Source: Protea cynaroides (taxonomy: Eukaryota; Streptophyta; Magnoliopsida; Proteales; Proteaceae). Taken from it: 64,000 bases of DNA. The translations under genes and the position numbers were made by a program. Positions 12,199-23,971 of this stretch are shown in pieces. The notes beneath the pieces were generated by a model. That model was not told the DNA's origin, did not search any database, and saw only the letters and a list, made by a program, of their open reading frames with translations. The stretch spans positions 29,512,942 through 29,576,941 of the forward strand of contig CM053266.1 in assembly GCA_028583415.1 (NCBI GenBank). The letters run 5' to 3'. Every line of letters begins with the position of its first letter. The stretch's first letter is position 1.

Positions 12199-12767
12199 CA
12201 AGTTCGATGGATCAGTCACAGATCTGGAAGAGATGAGAGGTGTTTAAAGTTGTATCGAGAAGAAAGAAGTTTTTCTCTAAAGAACTGAAATAAGAGGAGT
12301 TCAGCCAGATCGACTAGAGAGAAACAGTAAACCAAAAAGAATGTAATGTACGGTTTTTTTTATTTTATTTTTTTGTCATCATTACTCTCAAAAGGTATTT
12401 CACGGTTTGCGTTGAAGAAAAAAAATATTTGAAAAAGTAAAAAAGAAAAAAGGAAAAGAGTAATAGTCTTTTCTTGAGGTGTTTTCAATTTTTTGTCAAA
12501 ATTGAGAAAAGAGAGAGAAAGGTGAAAGAAAAAAAAAAGTTTGACTTGCTTTGTACGGTACTGTGGTGGAAAAAAAAATTATATTGTACGATTCGGTAAT
12601 CGTACGTTGTATCATCCAAAGAGAAGGGGGAAAACATAGAGGTTGTTGTCTTAAGGGTTTTTGGGTGCTACGGCTTCATTGGAAGACACGGATCAGGCAG
12701 ATTCGATGTCTTTGATATCGATCAGATAGTCTTGTGTAAGATCAATCGTGATTGAAACTCTTGAAAA

Positions 12768-13944
12768 TTGATGGCAGGTACAGAAGGTAAAGATCGAGTT
12801 AATAGAATGGTGACAAAGGGTTCAAACTTCTCCATAGAACCGTTCAATGGTTATAATGATTTCACCTTATGGCAACAACGGATGAAGAATATTCTTACGA
12901 AGAATATTCTTACGCGGGAAGGGACTGTTAAGGCTCTGAAGAAGAAATTCGACAAGCCAGAAAAATTGACAGATGATAAGTGACTAGAGTTGAGGGATCT
13001 AGCAAATAGTGCGATTCAATTTTTTCTAGCGGATAATACTCTTCGTGAGGTCATTGGTTTGGAGGATCTAGAAGAAGTTTGCACGAAGTTGGAGAGCAGA
13101 TACAAATCCAAGTCGTTGACAAATCAGTTGTTTTTGAAGAAACAATTATATGGCTTTCGTTTGTCAGATGGAGTGAAATTTGAGGTGCATATTGATGAGT
13201 TCAACAGGATTCTGACGGAGTTGTCTACTCTTGATGTGAAGATCGAAGAAGAGGATAAGGCACTTATCTTGTTGGTCTCATTGCCTTATTCATTTGATCA
13301 CATTGTGACTACACTATTGTTTGGTAAGGATACTCTCAAACTTGATGATGTTATTGTTGCTTTGCTAATGAATGAGACACTACAAAAAAATAGTAGTGAG
13401 GGGACGTCAGATGAGGGTAATGCCTTGGTTATAGTTGGTGGTCAAGGTAGAGGAAGATCAAATGGGAGATAGGAATATGGCTAGAATAGGGGTCGCTCCA
13501 AGTCACAAGGTCGCAAAATAATTTGTTATTATTGTGATGAGGAAGGTCATATAAGATGGGATTGTCCAAAGCTTAAGGAGGATAAAAAGAAAAAGGAAGA
13601 CAAGGAGAGTGGAGAAAAATCATCTACTGCTGGTGTCACAGAAGAATGGAGTGATGGAGATCTCCTTCTCACTACTTCATCAGGTACGGATACTTCAGAT
13701 TGGATTTTAGATTCAGGTTGTTCATTTTATATGTATTCAGTTAGAGAACAGTTTGCTACGTATCATGAATGTGATAAGGGTACAGTCAGAATGGCAAATG
13801 ATGCTGAAAGCAAGGTTATCGGGATTGGGACTGTACGGATTCACATGTTTGATGGGATTGTGCGAACTGTAACTGGGGTTAGACATGTGCCGGACTTAAG
13901 GAAGAATCTAATTTCATTGGGAACACTAAATGCGAGAGGCTACA
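12768..13944 (+). pseudogene. Copia gag - zinc knuckle - protease start
   Basis: One frame carries the copia gag (UBN2-type): a FNGYNDFTLWQQRM start, then a coat-protein-like helical segment. A CCHC zinc knuckle at about 13525-13570 (CYYC, then H four residues on, then C) and the protease active-site motif WILDSGC near 13710 follow. Three in-frame stops interrupt it, at 12981 (tga), 13470 (tag) and 13482 (tag), with no frameshift needed. The reading frame is then cut at 13944 by the solo LTR. The product would have formed the particle shell and its processing protease. All stops could have arisen by C-to-T (or G-to-A) change, as expected of methylated, silenced retroelements. Confidence 0.88.
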
Positions 13945-16256
13945 TGTAAGACCCGTGTCAATTTAACCCGGTCTTACCATTGTGAACTAGGTTTACCCAT
14001 CATGGTCGAGTCAAATGGACCAAGGGCATGAAGGAGATCGAGATCCCAGGTACGAAATCGACCCGAAAACACTTAATTCTAAGGGAGGGTCGCACACCCA
14101 GTGAAGCAGGGTCGGACCTCCCTATACAGAAAGTCAGACCCTCAGTTTTTGAGGGAGGGTCGGACAGCTTAAGACCCTAGGGTCGACGGGATCATCGACC
14201 CTCCCATCGACCCTCGGTTTCTGACGAAAACTGAAATTAGGAAATTTCCTAATTTTCGGTTGGGATTCTTTCCAAATCTCAATGGGATTATTATAGGACA
14301 TTCCTAGTCTATTTAAAGGACGTCCCTAAGCCACTTTCACTCCTTTCACAACCCTAATTGAATTGAGAGAAAGAGAGAAGAAGAAAAAGAGGAAGAAAGA
14401 AGGCTAGGAAGAAGACTTAGCAGAAAGGAGAAGAATTTGCAGAGAAAAGTAATCTTCTCAGGTATGGATACTAATTCCATGAGTTTCTACAGACCTTAGG
14501 TTAGATATGGTTGAGTGTAGGATTTTGGAGAAACCCAAACCATCCATCCATGGTTAGGTTTTCATGGAAAACCATGGGAGGATGCACGAAAGCTATCTAG
14601 ATGAATCATACATGGTTCTAGACCATGGAATGAGTGTTGGGTGAATGTAGGAAGCAAGTCATAGGACCCCAAACACGAAGAATGGATTAAAAAATGAAAA
14701 TTGGACCAGAGTGCACCGAGGGTCGCACCGAGGGTCGATAGACCATCCGACCCTAGGTGTTTCTGACCATCGACCATCAGCATTCGGGAAGTTCAGAATG
14801 GAGGGAAGGTCGATAGACCCATCGACCCTAGCATCGACCCTAGCATCGACCCTCAGTTGACAGAATGGTTTTTAAATTCTGAATTAATTCTAATTAAATT
14901 CTATCGACTTTGTTAGGTTTGCTAGCAATATAATACAGTTATAACAGTGATTCGAAAGCTTAGAAAATATCTATTAGCAAGCTAAGGTGAGGAACCTTAA
15001 CCCCAAACTAAATTGGTTAATAATAAACTGTTTTCTATTTATTGAATCCTATGCCATGTTTGATTCTATGTGAATATGTTTGTAATGTGCATACAGCATG
15101 CCATCCAATATTTATATTACTTGTTCATGCATATCTACTTTATTGTTTATAACATGATGATGATGATGATGATGATAGGAATAGGCATGTGCTTGTATGT
15201 GTGTGGTTGATGTGCTTGATGCGAGCGAGTATCAGGGGAGGTGGATGAGAACGTCAATAACCGTTAAACTTTGGCGGGTCTCAAGCACTTTAGCTCTATC
15301 TCTAACTCAAGTCTTGTGCATTGGCATCGTCGTATCGCCATTACCTTAGCAGAACTATTATGTCGTAGAGTATCGGGGAGGTGGTCTCGGTCCTTGTAGT
15401 CTCTAACTCTATCGGGGGCCTTAGCTCTATCTCTATGGATGTTCGAGGGATGTTGGGGTGAGGCCTTGGATACACTGTTTGGCATTAGGATTGGTTAGCA
15501 GCGAGCCCAGTTTGCAAGCCCTCGCTAACAGGGGCTTACGTGTTGGTATAGCATTATATAGCAATAACCATTAACCTTTGTTGTATAATGTTATGGTAGG
15601 GTGGATGGGGACGACGATAACCGTTAACCTTCGGACGGGCTTCCACACCCTGTGTATAGAGGCGGTATCAATAACCGTTAACCTTTGATCATCCAACCTT
15701 TCTATTGCACATTGCAAACTATAAACCAAGACCAAAGATATAAATTGATTTTTTTTACATGCATATGTAATGTTGCATTGTTTTGGCTACTCACTGAGCC
15801 GTGTTGTGTGCTCACCCCTCGACGTCGAATATTTTTAGTTGATGATGCAGGATATACTATTGAAGATTATATGAACCTGTCAGCGTATGGAACTGTAGCA
15901 GCTATGGAAGTTGGAGCTGAAGACGATACACACGACTCCTCTTGCGAGTGCAACTCGTGTGTATTCGATTAGATATTTTTATAGGTTTCTTTATTGGATT
16001 TATAAGACATATATTTGGTATTTAAATATTTATGTCTTAGTTACACACAGAATAATTTGATATTATGGGTATCATTTTAGTTCTCAGTTCATATTATTTA
16101 TAAATTTTTCGCTATTGTGTATTACTCTGATTATGATTGTGGATGCGTGTTAAGTTTGGATAACGCGGGGATAGCCTATAAGAGATCATGGTTGAACCGT
16201 TGGTTATTTGGCGGTTCATCACACCATTCTGAAGTGTGCGGAATTGGGGTGTGACA
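13945..16256. mobile_element. Gypsy (Tekay/Del-like) solo LTR nested in copia
   Basis: A 2312-bp block starts tgtaagaccc and ends ggggtgtgaca, flanked on both sides by the perfect 5-bp duplication ctaca (13940-13944 and 16257-16261). Removing it and one ctaca brings the broken copia frame back into register, which proves it is an insertion. TG...CA ends, length above 2 kb, the gtgtgctcacccc motif near 15807 and the ccc/ggg ends are typical of Tekay/Del chromovirus LTRs. No internal domain or second LTR is present, so it is a solo LTR left by LTR-LTR recombination. It contains several scattered copies of ataaccgttaa (about 15259, 15617, 15668), and a repeated gggtcga(c/t) word earlier. Short frames inside it are not genes. 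Confidence 0.9.
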
Positions 16257-16261
16257 CTACA

Positions 16262-16696
16262 GGTGGTCATCTGAAGGTGGAGTTCTTAAGGTCTCTAAAG
16301 GGGTCATGGTTGTGATGTAGGGACAGATGATTGACGATCTATACAGACTTACAGGGAGTGTTGAAACAGATGGTGCTTCTGTTGAAACTCAGGCAATGAG
16401 TACAGATGAAGAGAGAAGATGCAAAAAGTTCAAGTTGTGAACAAGTGCAGATCTGGGAAGAAGCGAGTTTCTTTTGCTTCTGATTTTGTGAATGGAAGTG
16501 ATCTTTTCGGTAATGCTGCAGCAGTGGGAGAGATGGAGACACTTCACATCGTACGGCGGGGAGCTGTACGGGACATCCGGATGGGGTGTGGGCTATGCTG
16601 GTTTGGGTGTAGCGGTTTGATAGAGACGGGTTTACAGAATCAACATCAACGGATTTTCTTCAAGGTGGTTTGCAGAATCCAAGCCAGGTAAAGATT
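16262..16696 (+). pseudogene. Copia remnant after the nested LTR
   Basis: The first ~100 bp continue the copia polyprotein into the pre-integrase region (SSEGGVLKVSKG...) with a stop near 16318. The rest does not resemble integrase or reverse transcriptase and behaves like leader or 3' untranslated sequence. It ends in a weak purine tract (aggtaaagat) just before the 3' LTR. The missing ~2.5-3 kb of pol is an internal deletion that predates or accompanied mobilisation. Confidence 0.7.
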
Positions 16697-17051
16697 TGTT
16701 GGGTTGGTGTCTTGTATTCTATGGGATCCACGTAATTATAAGGGGTAGTATTTGTATTAGGGTATGAGTCTATTACATGTATAGAGATAAACTTATAATT
16801 GTGATGGGATTAGGGTTTCTAGGTTTCCCTATATATTGTCTGTGTAAGAAAACCTAAGTAAAGGCCTGAGCAAAGGAGGACACTGTGTCAGGTAGAGAGA
16901 ATTGTAGAAAGTTTTCTTGGCAATAAAGAATCTTTATTTCTCTGTGGTAGAGGTAGGCATTCTGATTTGGATGTTGAACCACAGCAAATCCTGTGTTGTG
17001 TGTTTGCTTGATCTTCGTCTCTTTCTCGTGTTTGCGCGTTCATCCCTAACA
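16697..17051 (+). repeat. 3' LTR of the copia element
   Basis: 355 bp, starts tgttgg, ends cctaaca, about 92% identical by eye to 11829-12184. It is followed by the gaaga target duplication. Confidence 0.93.
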
Positions 17052-17148
17052 GAAGACACGTATATGCCTATTGAATGTCTATCTCTGTGAACACATGTCG
17101 CGATCCAAGCCTCCCACCATCCCTGAGATCATGATAACTGTGAATATC

Positions 17149-17474
17149 TAACCGAAACTGATTATATCGCACGTGTATCCCCACTATCCATCACCATACA
17201 GGAATTACGGAATGGATATCCCCATATTGATAGTTTAATGGAGATCAATTGTCCATGACGTTACATTCTCACAGCCCCACATCCAAGAATGGTGGGCAGA
17301 TACGTTACCTATTCCCCCAAGAAAGTGTATAGGGAGATAACTATCCCAAATAACTCGGGATATGCCACGATACTCGCGTAACAGTAGAGAACTACTCCTA
17401 GTTCCATGCCACTCCATGTCTTTTTATAAATACCCCCCAAAACGAAGGTATGTGGATCAACTTTTGAATTCACT

Positions 17475-17527
<53 letters not shown>

Positions 17528-18270
17528 GTCGTTTTACTTAAGCCCTTCTCTACCTTGAACTCGGTTTCCTTGATTCCCGAATTCATTTGTTTGCCGTTAC
17601 AAAACTGACTTAAGCATCGGAGTAGCCACAGGGTTATCCAATTCACCCTCTGCTGTCTGTTCCTTTCTTATGACAGCTATCATCATCAAGAGCTCCAAAC
17701 CAAAACCAACGGCAACACTATGAATAACCAACCAAAACTGGTTATATTGCACGTGTATCCCCACTGTCCATACAGGAATCACGAAATGGATATCCCCATA
17801 TCGACAGTTTGATGGAGATCTAACTGTCCACGACGTTACATTCGCACAGCCCCCACATCCAAGAATGGTGTGCAGATACGTTACCTACTCCCCCATGAAA
17901 GTGTACATGGGGTTAACTACCCCGAATAACTCGGAATATGCCACAATACTAGCCTAATTGTAGAGAAATGTTCCTAGTTTCACGTCACTCCATGTCTTTC
18001 TATAAATACCCCCAGAACGAAGTTATATAGATCGACTTTTGAATTCACAAGCTCTCTCTCTCTCTCTCTCTCTCAAATTAGTCATTTTATTTAAACCCCT
18101 CTGTACCTTGAACTCGACTTGTTTAATTCCAGAGTTCATTTGTTTATCGTTACAAAACTGACTTAGGCATCGAAATGGTCATAGAATTATCCAATCCACC
18201 TCTCTATTTTTTGTTCTTTTCTTGTGAGAGGTGTGTCATTAGGAGCTCTTAACCAAAACCAGAGGCAACA
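17149..18270 (+). repeat. Tandem duplication (~580 bp unit) of an LTR-like sequence
   Basis: The segment from about 17149 (aaccgaaactg) to 17725 is repeated, diverged, from about 17728 (aaccaaaactg) to 18270. Both copies carry the same ordered landmarks: gcacgtgtatccccac, a ctttttataaatacccc or ctttctataaatacccc TATA region (17418 and 17996), a (CT)n run (17476-17521 and 18052-18074) and a ctgactta(a/g)gcatcg motif. TATA, then CT run, then ctgacttaggcatcg, is what I know from Tat/Ogre gypsy LTRs, so these are probably two partial LTRs or a duplicated solo LTR. No ends or target duplications found. Confidence 0.75.
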
Positions 18271-18286
18271 GTGTGTTTATACTTTC

Positions 18287-18424
18287 CCCACCAAGACGGT
18301 AGCACAAAAAACCATATTGACTGCCTCACAAGGAGGGATCCATCTGATTATTCTTTTCCCACCAAGAAGGTAGCACAAAAAACCATATTAACTGCCCCAC
18401 AAGAAGGGATCCATGTGATTATTT
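18287..18424. repeat. Two-copy 71-bp tandem repeat
   Basis: cccaccaaga(c/a)ggtagcac begins at 18287 and again at 18358. The two units differ at only a few positions. Confidence 0.85.
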
Positions 18425-18776
18425 TCTTAGTATGTCGTTATAGAAGAACCCATCAGGGGAGAACTATAAAAACCAACTCTCATCCATCCATCGATGCCTT
18501 ATCATGTCAATGTTCTCAAATATAGTTGTCAATTTGTGAGCTTAAGTTGAAAGGCCCACTGAAAACAATCATCATGATAAGATTCTGAATTGATGGATGT
18601 GAAGCTACATACAAAAATGTCCAAGTTGCCGGATAATAGAAACAAAATAGAAGGAAAAAAAAAACGTGGGGAAATTAAATAACATAAAAAAAATATTCAG
18701 ATGACAGCTCCTCAGTCATCAAAGACCATATTAAACCAATAAACTGATAAGACACTACCGACCATAGTCATATGGT

Positions 18777-19007
18777 GGATTCAAATCTTTTCTTTCCAGT
18801 GATTCGAGCGGAGGGATGTTTCTATTGGATGGTCGACATGTGAGGCTTGGGTGAATCTAAGTCTTCCATCCTAGCAGATACCCCTTGTCCGCTCAGTTTG
18901 TCGGCTTAGATGGAGGGCTCAGATTCACCAGAGCCCCACGTGTCAGTCATCCTACTAGGGCATCTCCCTCCTCCTCCCGAATCACTGGGAGGAGAGGATT
19001 TGAATCC
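18777..19007. mobile_element. Mutator-type MITE, 231 bp, perfect 9-bp TSD
   Basis: The ends ggattcaaatc...(left) and ...gatttgaatcc (right) form inverted repeats of about 40 bp that include a ccagtgattcg core. The flanks are the identical 9-mer tcatatggt at 18768-18776 and 19008-19016. A 9-bp duplication is the Mutator signature. There is no coding capacity. A related 116-bp copy lies at 41557-41672, and single ends of the same family are visible near 31007-31024 and 51569-51583. Confidence 0.88.
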
Positions 19008-19016
19008 TCATATGGT

Positions 19017-20800
19017 TGGACAAAACCTGACCATTAGAAGGTTTTTTATTTTTTTTTATTTGGTGATGTTGCTTGAGTGTACCAAGAGGAAGAAGAGATG
19101 GCCCATATATCTACTTTCCAAGCTTAGCAATGGGAGAGAGAGAAGGATATCCACACTCAATAAAAGTGGTTTGCCATTCTTCATTGTCTCCTAAGTGTAC
19201 TTAACTTATATTTATTGGCTAATATCTACTTATATGGGATAATGAGGAATCCTATCATGCAGTAACTGTTGACCTTGACCACCCTTTAACCATTCTAAGT
19301 AGGTAGATATTTAATTCTATAGGCATTCCCCCAAACCCCAAAAAAAATTTAATGAACTGTCAAATGCTAGATGGAATAAATTAACTCCTAGTGATTTTTT
19401 TTTTTTAATGAAACTTCCAATATATCAGTTAATTGCAAAGAGAAATGAAGGAAAAAGAAGTGAAATTTTTAAACTTAAAAAGAAATTTTTATAATTGTGA
19501 GTTTGTAACACAGCAATTCTATAAACTACTTAAATTTCTTATCATATTTAATAATAATAGTTATAAGATGTAAAGTTTATTTTACTTTTTAAATGCAAGG
19601 GGCTTAGATACAAAGTGACTTATAAGTTAATAACTAAACATTGAATGATTTAGACTTAGTTATGCAATAATGTGATAGCATATGTTATAATCATCATAAA
19701 AAGTTCCTCTTAAAGTTTAAAATTTTTGTTTTCCTACCCTTCAATTCTCCTTGCAACCAATCAAAACCATACCATCCAAGGATTCTAGGGTTCTAATCTA
19801 ACCTCACAAAATTCGTCAGGAAGAGTTTCTGTGGATGACAAAAAACCATCCCCGTTGTTTCAAGATTCTAATCTAATCCCACTGAACCAAAATAGTGAAG
19901 AAATCTTCTATACCATGGGTGATCGGAAAAAAACAAACTGCCACAATAATTATTGATATTTTATTTATTTATTTTGTTTTTCTCTCTTCCAGCCCCCCTT
20001 ATTTTGTGTAACAAGTACAGTAACAACTTGAATTGGTAGGGTGAGGCATTGCCCAATCTAGGAAGGGGAGGGTGAGGATGGCGACGAGTCAAAAGGCCAA
20101 AGGGGTCCTCAGTCCTCACCTGTTAGGGGAATTTTGTGGTGTATGTGAAACTAAGAAAGTGCATCTGTCTTTGGGATCATTCATCAATGGTGATCCTTTC
20201 TCAAAGTCTCTTTCTTCGTACATTTGCCCTTTTAATTTAGAATCTATCATGTGTCATTCTATCTCCATGCCAATCCAATATCGATCTCATATCAACTTTC
20301 AGAGTGATCAATCGATACTTTTTTCAATACAGTGAACTAAAACCATGTTGTTTTTTATTTTTTAGTAAAACTAAAATCATTTTGTTAAGATCTTAGATTC
20401 TTAGAACTCATTCTATTATTCCTCCAAATTAAAAGTTCCAATATAGAGGAAACTTTTTTTCTTTTTCTCTTTTTCGTTATTGAAGGGAGCAAATTATAAA
20501 ATAAAAAAATAAAAAAAAACTCATCGGATTATGATCAGGTGCCCTTAGATTATCAAAAAAAATCCATTCTTGCATCATTCATGACAGTGGTGGCAGTGAG
20601 ATTATAGTAGCTGGAGTGCGTTGGGAAAGGAAAATAATAATGGTTGAGGTCGGGTGGTGGTAGGACTAGAAATTATCTCGCCACACCTGGATGGGAGCTG
20701 TTGCAGCGACAAAAACTGCAGAGAGAAGATGGAAACTACTGATCCTTTCCCACCCACCTAAGTTCATCACTCTCATCTGCACATACACAACACTTAAAAA
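19017..20800. other. Intergenic, no gene seen
   Basis: AT-rich, with mononucleotide runs. A short + frame at 20072-20335 has no recognisable domain and no neighbouring splice or conserved context, so I do not call it. Confidence 0.6.
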
Positions 20801-20810
20801 AACAAGAATA

Positions 20811-20939
20811 ATGGAGGAAAAATCAATGTCTAAAATCCATATAAAATCTTCTGGTTCTGAATTTTTTTCATATAAATGGAGGAAAAATCGATGTCTAAAA
20901 TCCATATAAAATCTTCTGGTTCTGAATTTTTTTCATATA
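20811..20939. repeat. Two-copy 65-bp tandem repeat
   Basis: atggaggaaaaatc starts at 20811 and 20876. The units are almost identical, ending ttttttcatata. Overlapping short frames on both strands are consequences of the duplication. Confidence 0.9.
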
Positions 20940-20978
20940 GTATTTATATATATAGCAAGCCTTAATTTCAGTTCTCAT

Positions 20979-20980
<2 letters not shown>

Positions 20981-21057
<77 letters not shown>
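20981..21057. repeat. (AT)n microsatellite
   Basis: About 77 bp of uninterrupted AT dinucleotide. Confidence 0.95.
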
Positions 21058-21058
<1 letters not shown>

Positions 21059-21205
21059 CCCTGGTCATTCAGAGATGTCCTTTGTCTTTCAATTAGGATT
21101 GGGATATGAACTTCCCAATTAATGTTCATGGAATGTAAATATGTAATGCCAGTCTAACAATGAGTTCAGGAATTAGCAAAAGCAATATGGAGGTGAGAGA
21201 GATCG

Positions 21206-21392
21206 AATGTAATAGGTTGTTACACTATGTAGTTGTAATTAATTCCTTTTTATGTACATTGGTTGAGTCATCACGGAAATCTCAATATACAAAGGAGTAG
21301 TTATAGTATTTCATTTAAGAACTAGTACAAATCTGAAGATAAAAAGACCTTGTTACAGTATGTAGTTGTAACAAGGTTTGCTACAACTAGAA
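21206..21392 (+). repeat. Partial copy of the TRIM LTR seen at 46.7 kb
   Basis: This stretch lines up with 46742-46925: shared words include tagttgtaa, gggtcatca or gagtcatca followed by cggaaa/tggaaa, gtatttcatttaag or gtatttcatttagg, and agaccttgttaca, which then folds back as gtagttgtaacaagg. The other LTR parts and any target duplication are missing here. Confidence 0.6.
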
Positions 21393-21397
21393 AAAAC

Positions 21398-22880
21398 CTT
21401 TTCTTGAAAATGTATTTATTTAAGAAAAAACTTTGAAAAGCTAAACCCAAGATTATAGGACAAAGTTTCCCTTCACTTATGCGGCGAAAAGATTCCGTAT
21501 TTAATGCAGTTAGATGGGATTACGTTGGCAGTGTTAAACTTCCTAAAGTAAGATAGAGATTTATAACTCTCGATTTCTCCTAAATTATATATCTCACATT
21601 TCAAATTTTATAAAAAAATAAAAAAGGCTCAAATTTTATAAAAAAATAAAAAGGTTAACCAGTCAAGCTGGGCACATAACAAAATATGGTTGGTGTTTGA
21701 TTTAATTGAGTTAAATTTTTGTGGATAAATAAAACCAAGATCTCTACTCTCATGTTAAATTTCACCTTGGACGAAGTTGGCTATTTGGTGAAGTAGATAA
21801 AATGAAAAATCAAAGACTGTGTCATGGGTGCAAGGGATTACCAACAACGAGCATGGACATAATGAGAGGGTATAGCATTATATAAAGGTAGTAAATGATT
21901 GAATTTAAAACTCAAGGTTTCAGCATAAAACTCAAGAGTTTCGACACAACTTTCAATTTAAGCTTTAAATTTAACTTTAAAATAAATTTAAAAAAATAAA
22001 TAAATAAATACCCCACATTTTTCAACTTAGGTTTTGATGGAAACCTGGGATTTTGAACCTTAGTCTTGACCAGTACCCCTTTACCTTTCACAACAGAATA
22101 AAAAAAACTTATGCTATGAATTATTAATTTCTTGTACATAAACCTAGTACATGACATGCTGAAAGTTGAAACACGCGCATGAAACATGCACGCACACACA
22201 TACACAACATTAAGAAAGTGTAATAGTTTAATTCTGAGTTAATCACTAATCCATAACATGTAAGACATGGGCAAGAAAGATACAAAAAGAGAAAGGAAGA
22301 AGACCAGAAAGGTTTCTATCTTTTGGGCTTTTGGGGATAAGAGATCTCAGAACAATATAAAATTTAAAATTAATTTAGGGCATGGTTTGAGTTCCAGCAG
22401 TCCTGGCAATGGATAGGAGACACTTTGAATACAATATTAATGGTCAAGAACAGCAGCCCTGGTACATGAGACACTTTGAATACAATATTAATGGTCAAGA
22501 ACCAAAGAGAGAGAGAGAGAGGATGTTTTAAAATTAGTGAGAATGTGGAGGAATGAATGAATGAATGAATGAATGTGGGATTTTGGTGTAGAGGCAAATG
22601 CAATAACTAGGAGGGACCAAGGTTGGGGTAGGGTGGGGTGAGGGATTGGGAGAACATGCTTGGTCGGGTAAGGTGGAGGAATATGAGGAATGGGAGGGCG
22701 TGTGTGATAAAATACAGTGTTTCCTATGCATACAGCATACAACAATTGTGTCGACTGAGGGAGGGTAGATTGGGCTACAAGAGGAGATAAGCCACTACTC
22801 CCTCAACACCTCTTACGTACTATGTTTTCATTCAATCATCAACGGTATAGGTATTAGGATCTAGCTAACTTACCTAACCT

Positions 22881-22915
<35 letters not shown>

Positions 22916-23602
22916 CTCTTGTCCAAGGGAATGAATGAAAGATAGTTGAGAATGCAAAGTATCTGAACTATATAACAAATTAATGATTTTTTTATTGAAT
23001 GGTGAATGGTGAATGGTACGGTCCAAAGAACTTTGGCCAACTACTTCAATTTAGTCACCCTGCAATAATACTGCTTGAGGATGATGATGACGACATGGAT
23101 TCACATGTACCATCCAGATTGGCGCCTTTGGTTTGTGATGCTTAGGCAACTGTATATGCTTGCTACTACTACCATCTAATCAGAATCACAAGATGGGATT
23201 CTCGCAAGTAAGTGAACCGTGAACCACCCGTTCTCAATTGCCGTTAAGTCATCTCCAAGGTTTTCATACTAGATGATTTGTTAAGGTCAGGTTTCGCTAT
23301 TGTGTTTGGCCTTCTTTGTTTTTTAGATTGTTTCTCTATTTTAAAAAGATAACCTCTTTGTTGTTGATTACCTATCCAAAAATAAAAAAAAAGTGAACCG
23401 TGAAACTGTGCAGTCGGATCAACGGAGTGGGACAAGAATCACAAGGGTATAACAAAAAGGCAAAAACCCAATTCGGGTGCAGCTTGGAATATCTTCACCT
23501 TTGAGCTCAGAGACATTGGAGTTTCAACAATTCATCTACAGAATAGATTATTATTAAACTTGTCCCGGAAACTTTCCCCAAACCCAACCAAAATGTTTTA
23601 CC

Positions 23603-23633
<31 letters not shown>

Positions 23634-23790
23634 ACCAAAATGAACTATACTTTTCCAACTTACAAAAATTGGATGTAAATTGCCAAAGCCCAAACAACAT
23701 TTTTCTTCATAGTGCATTATTGTAGTAGTATGTGTATGGGGACTAGGCCTGTGGGGATGGTACGCGTGTTCCTCCAGTCTGCACGTGTGC
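21398..23790. other. Intergenic upstream of LOG; simple repeats only
   Basis: Contains a 27-bp two-copy repeat (about 21600-21653), a two-copy 51-bp repeat (gagacactttgaatac at 22417 and 22468), a (GA)n run (22506-22521), a (GAAT)n run (about 22553-22574), a (CT)n run (22882-22911) and a 27-base A run (23602-23628). No gene recognised on either strand. Confidence 0.65.
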
Positions 23791-23795
23791 TACCG

Positions 23796-23805
23796 TTTAT
23801 ATATA
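23796..23805 (+). promoter_or_regulatory. Likely TATA box of the LOG gene
   Basis: tttatatata lies about 170 bp upstream of the LOG start codon in a GC-richer stretch. This allows a 5' leader of roughly 140 bp. It is inferred from position and match only. Confidence 0.45.
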
Positions 23806-23971
23806 CGCACAAGAAGGCACACTGAAAAGTGTCCGAGGGAAGAGTGTGAGCCTGTGAGGTGTAGGTGTAGATACTTGTATTGTGCTGTGGCTCTGTGACA
23901 CTTTGCAATCACAGAAGCAGAGAGGGGAAGGAAGTCAAAAAGAGTGTTCTCACCAACATAAAAGAGAGATA

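Larger units (their letters stand above)
11829..17051 (+). mobile_element. Ty1/copia element, internally deleted, 5.2 kb
   Basis: Both ends are defined. Two LTRs (356 and 355 bp) start tgttgg and end cctaaca, and the whole is flanked by the perfect 5-bp duplication gaaga (11824-11828 and 17052-17056). An initiator-Met tRNA primer site follows the 5' LTR. The interior keeps gag, the zinc knuckle and the protease start, is broken by a nested gypsy solo LTR at 13945-16256, then resumes for only about 435 bp. Integrase, reverse transcriptase and RNase H are absent, so it could only have moved with help. The LTRs differ at about 29 positions by eye, mostly transitions, so the insertion is old. Confidence 0.93.

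Noticed and set aside
15158..15177. (GAT)n run and spaced ataaccgttaa words as a CRISPR-like array
   Set aside because: Spacing is irregular, units are short, and the region is inside a plant LTR.
15685..15972. A 95-codon + frame with acidic C-terminus
   Set aside because: It lies within the gypsy solo LTR (13945-16256), which is non-coding.
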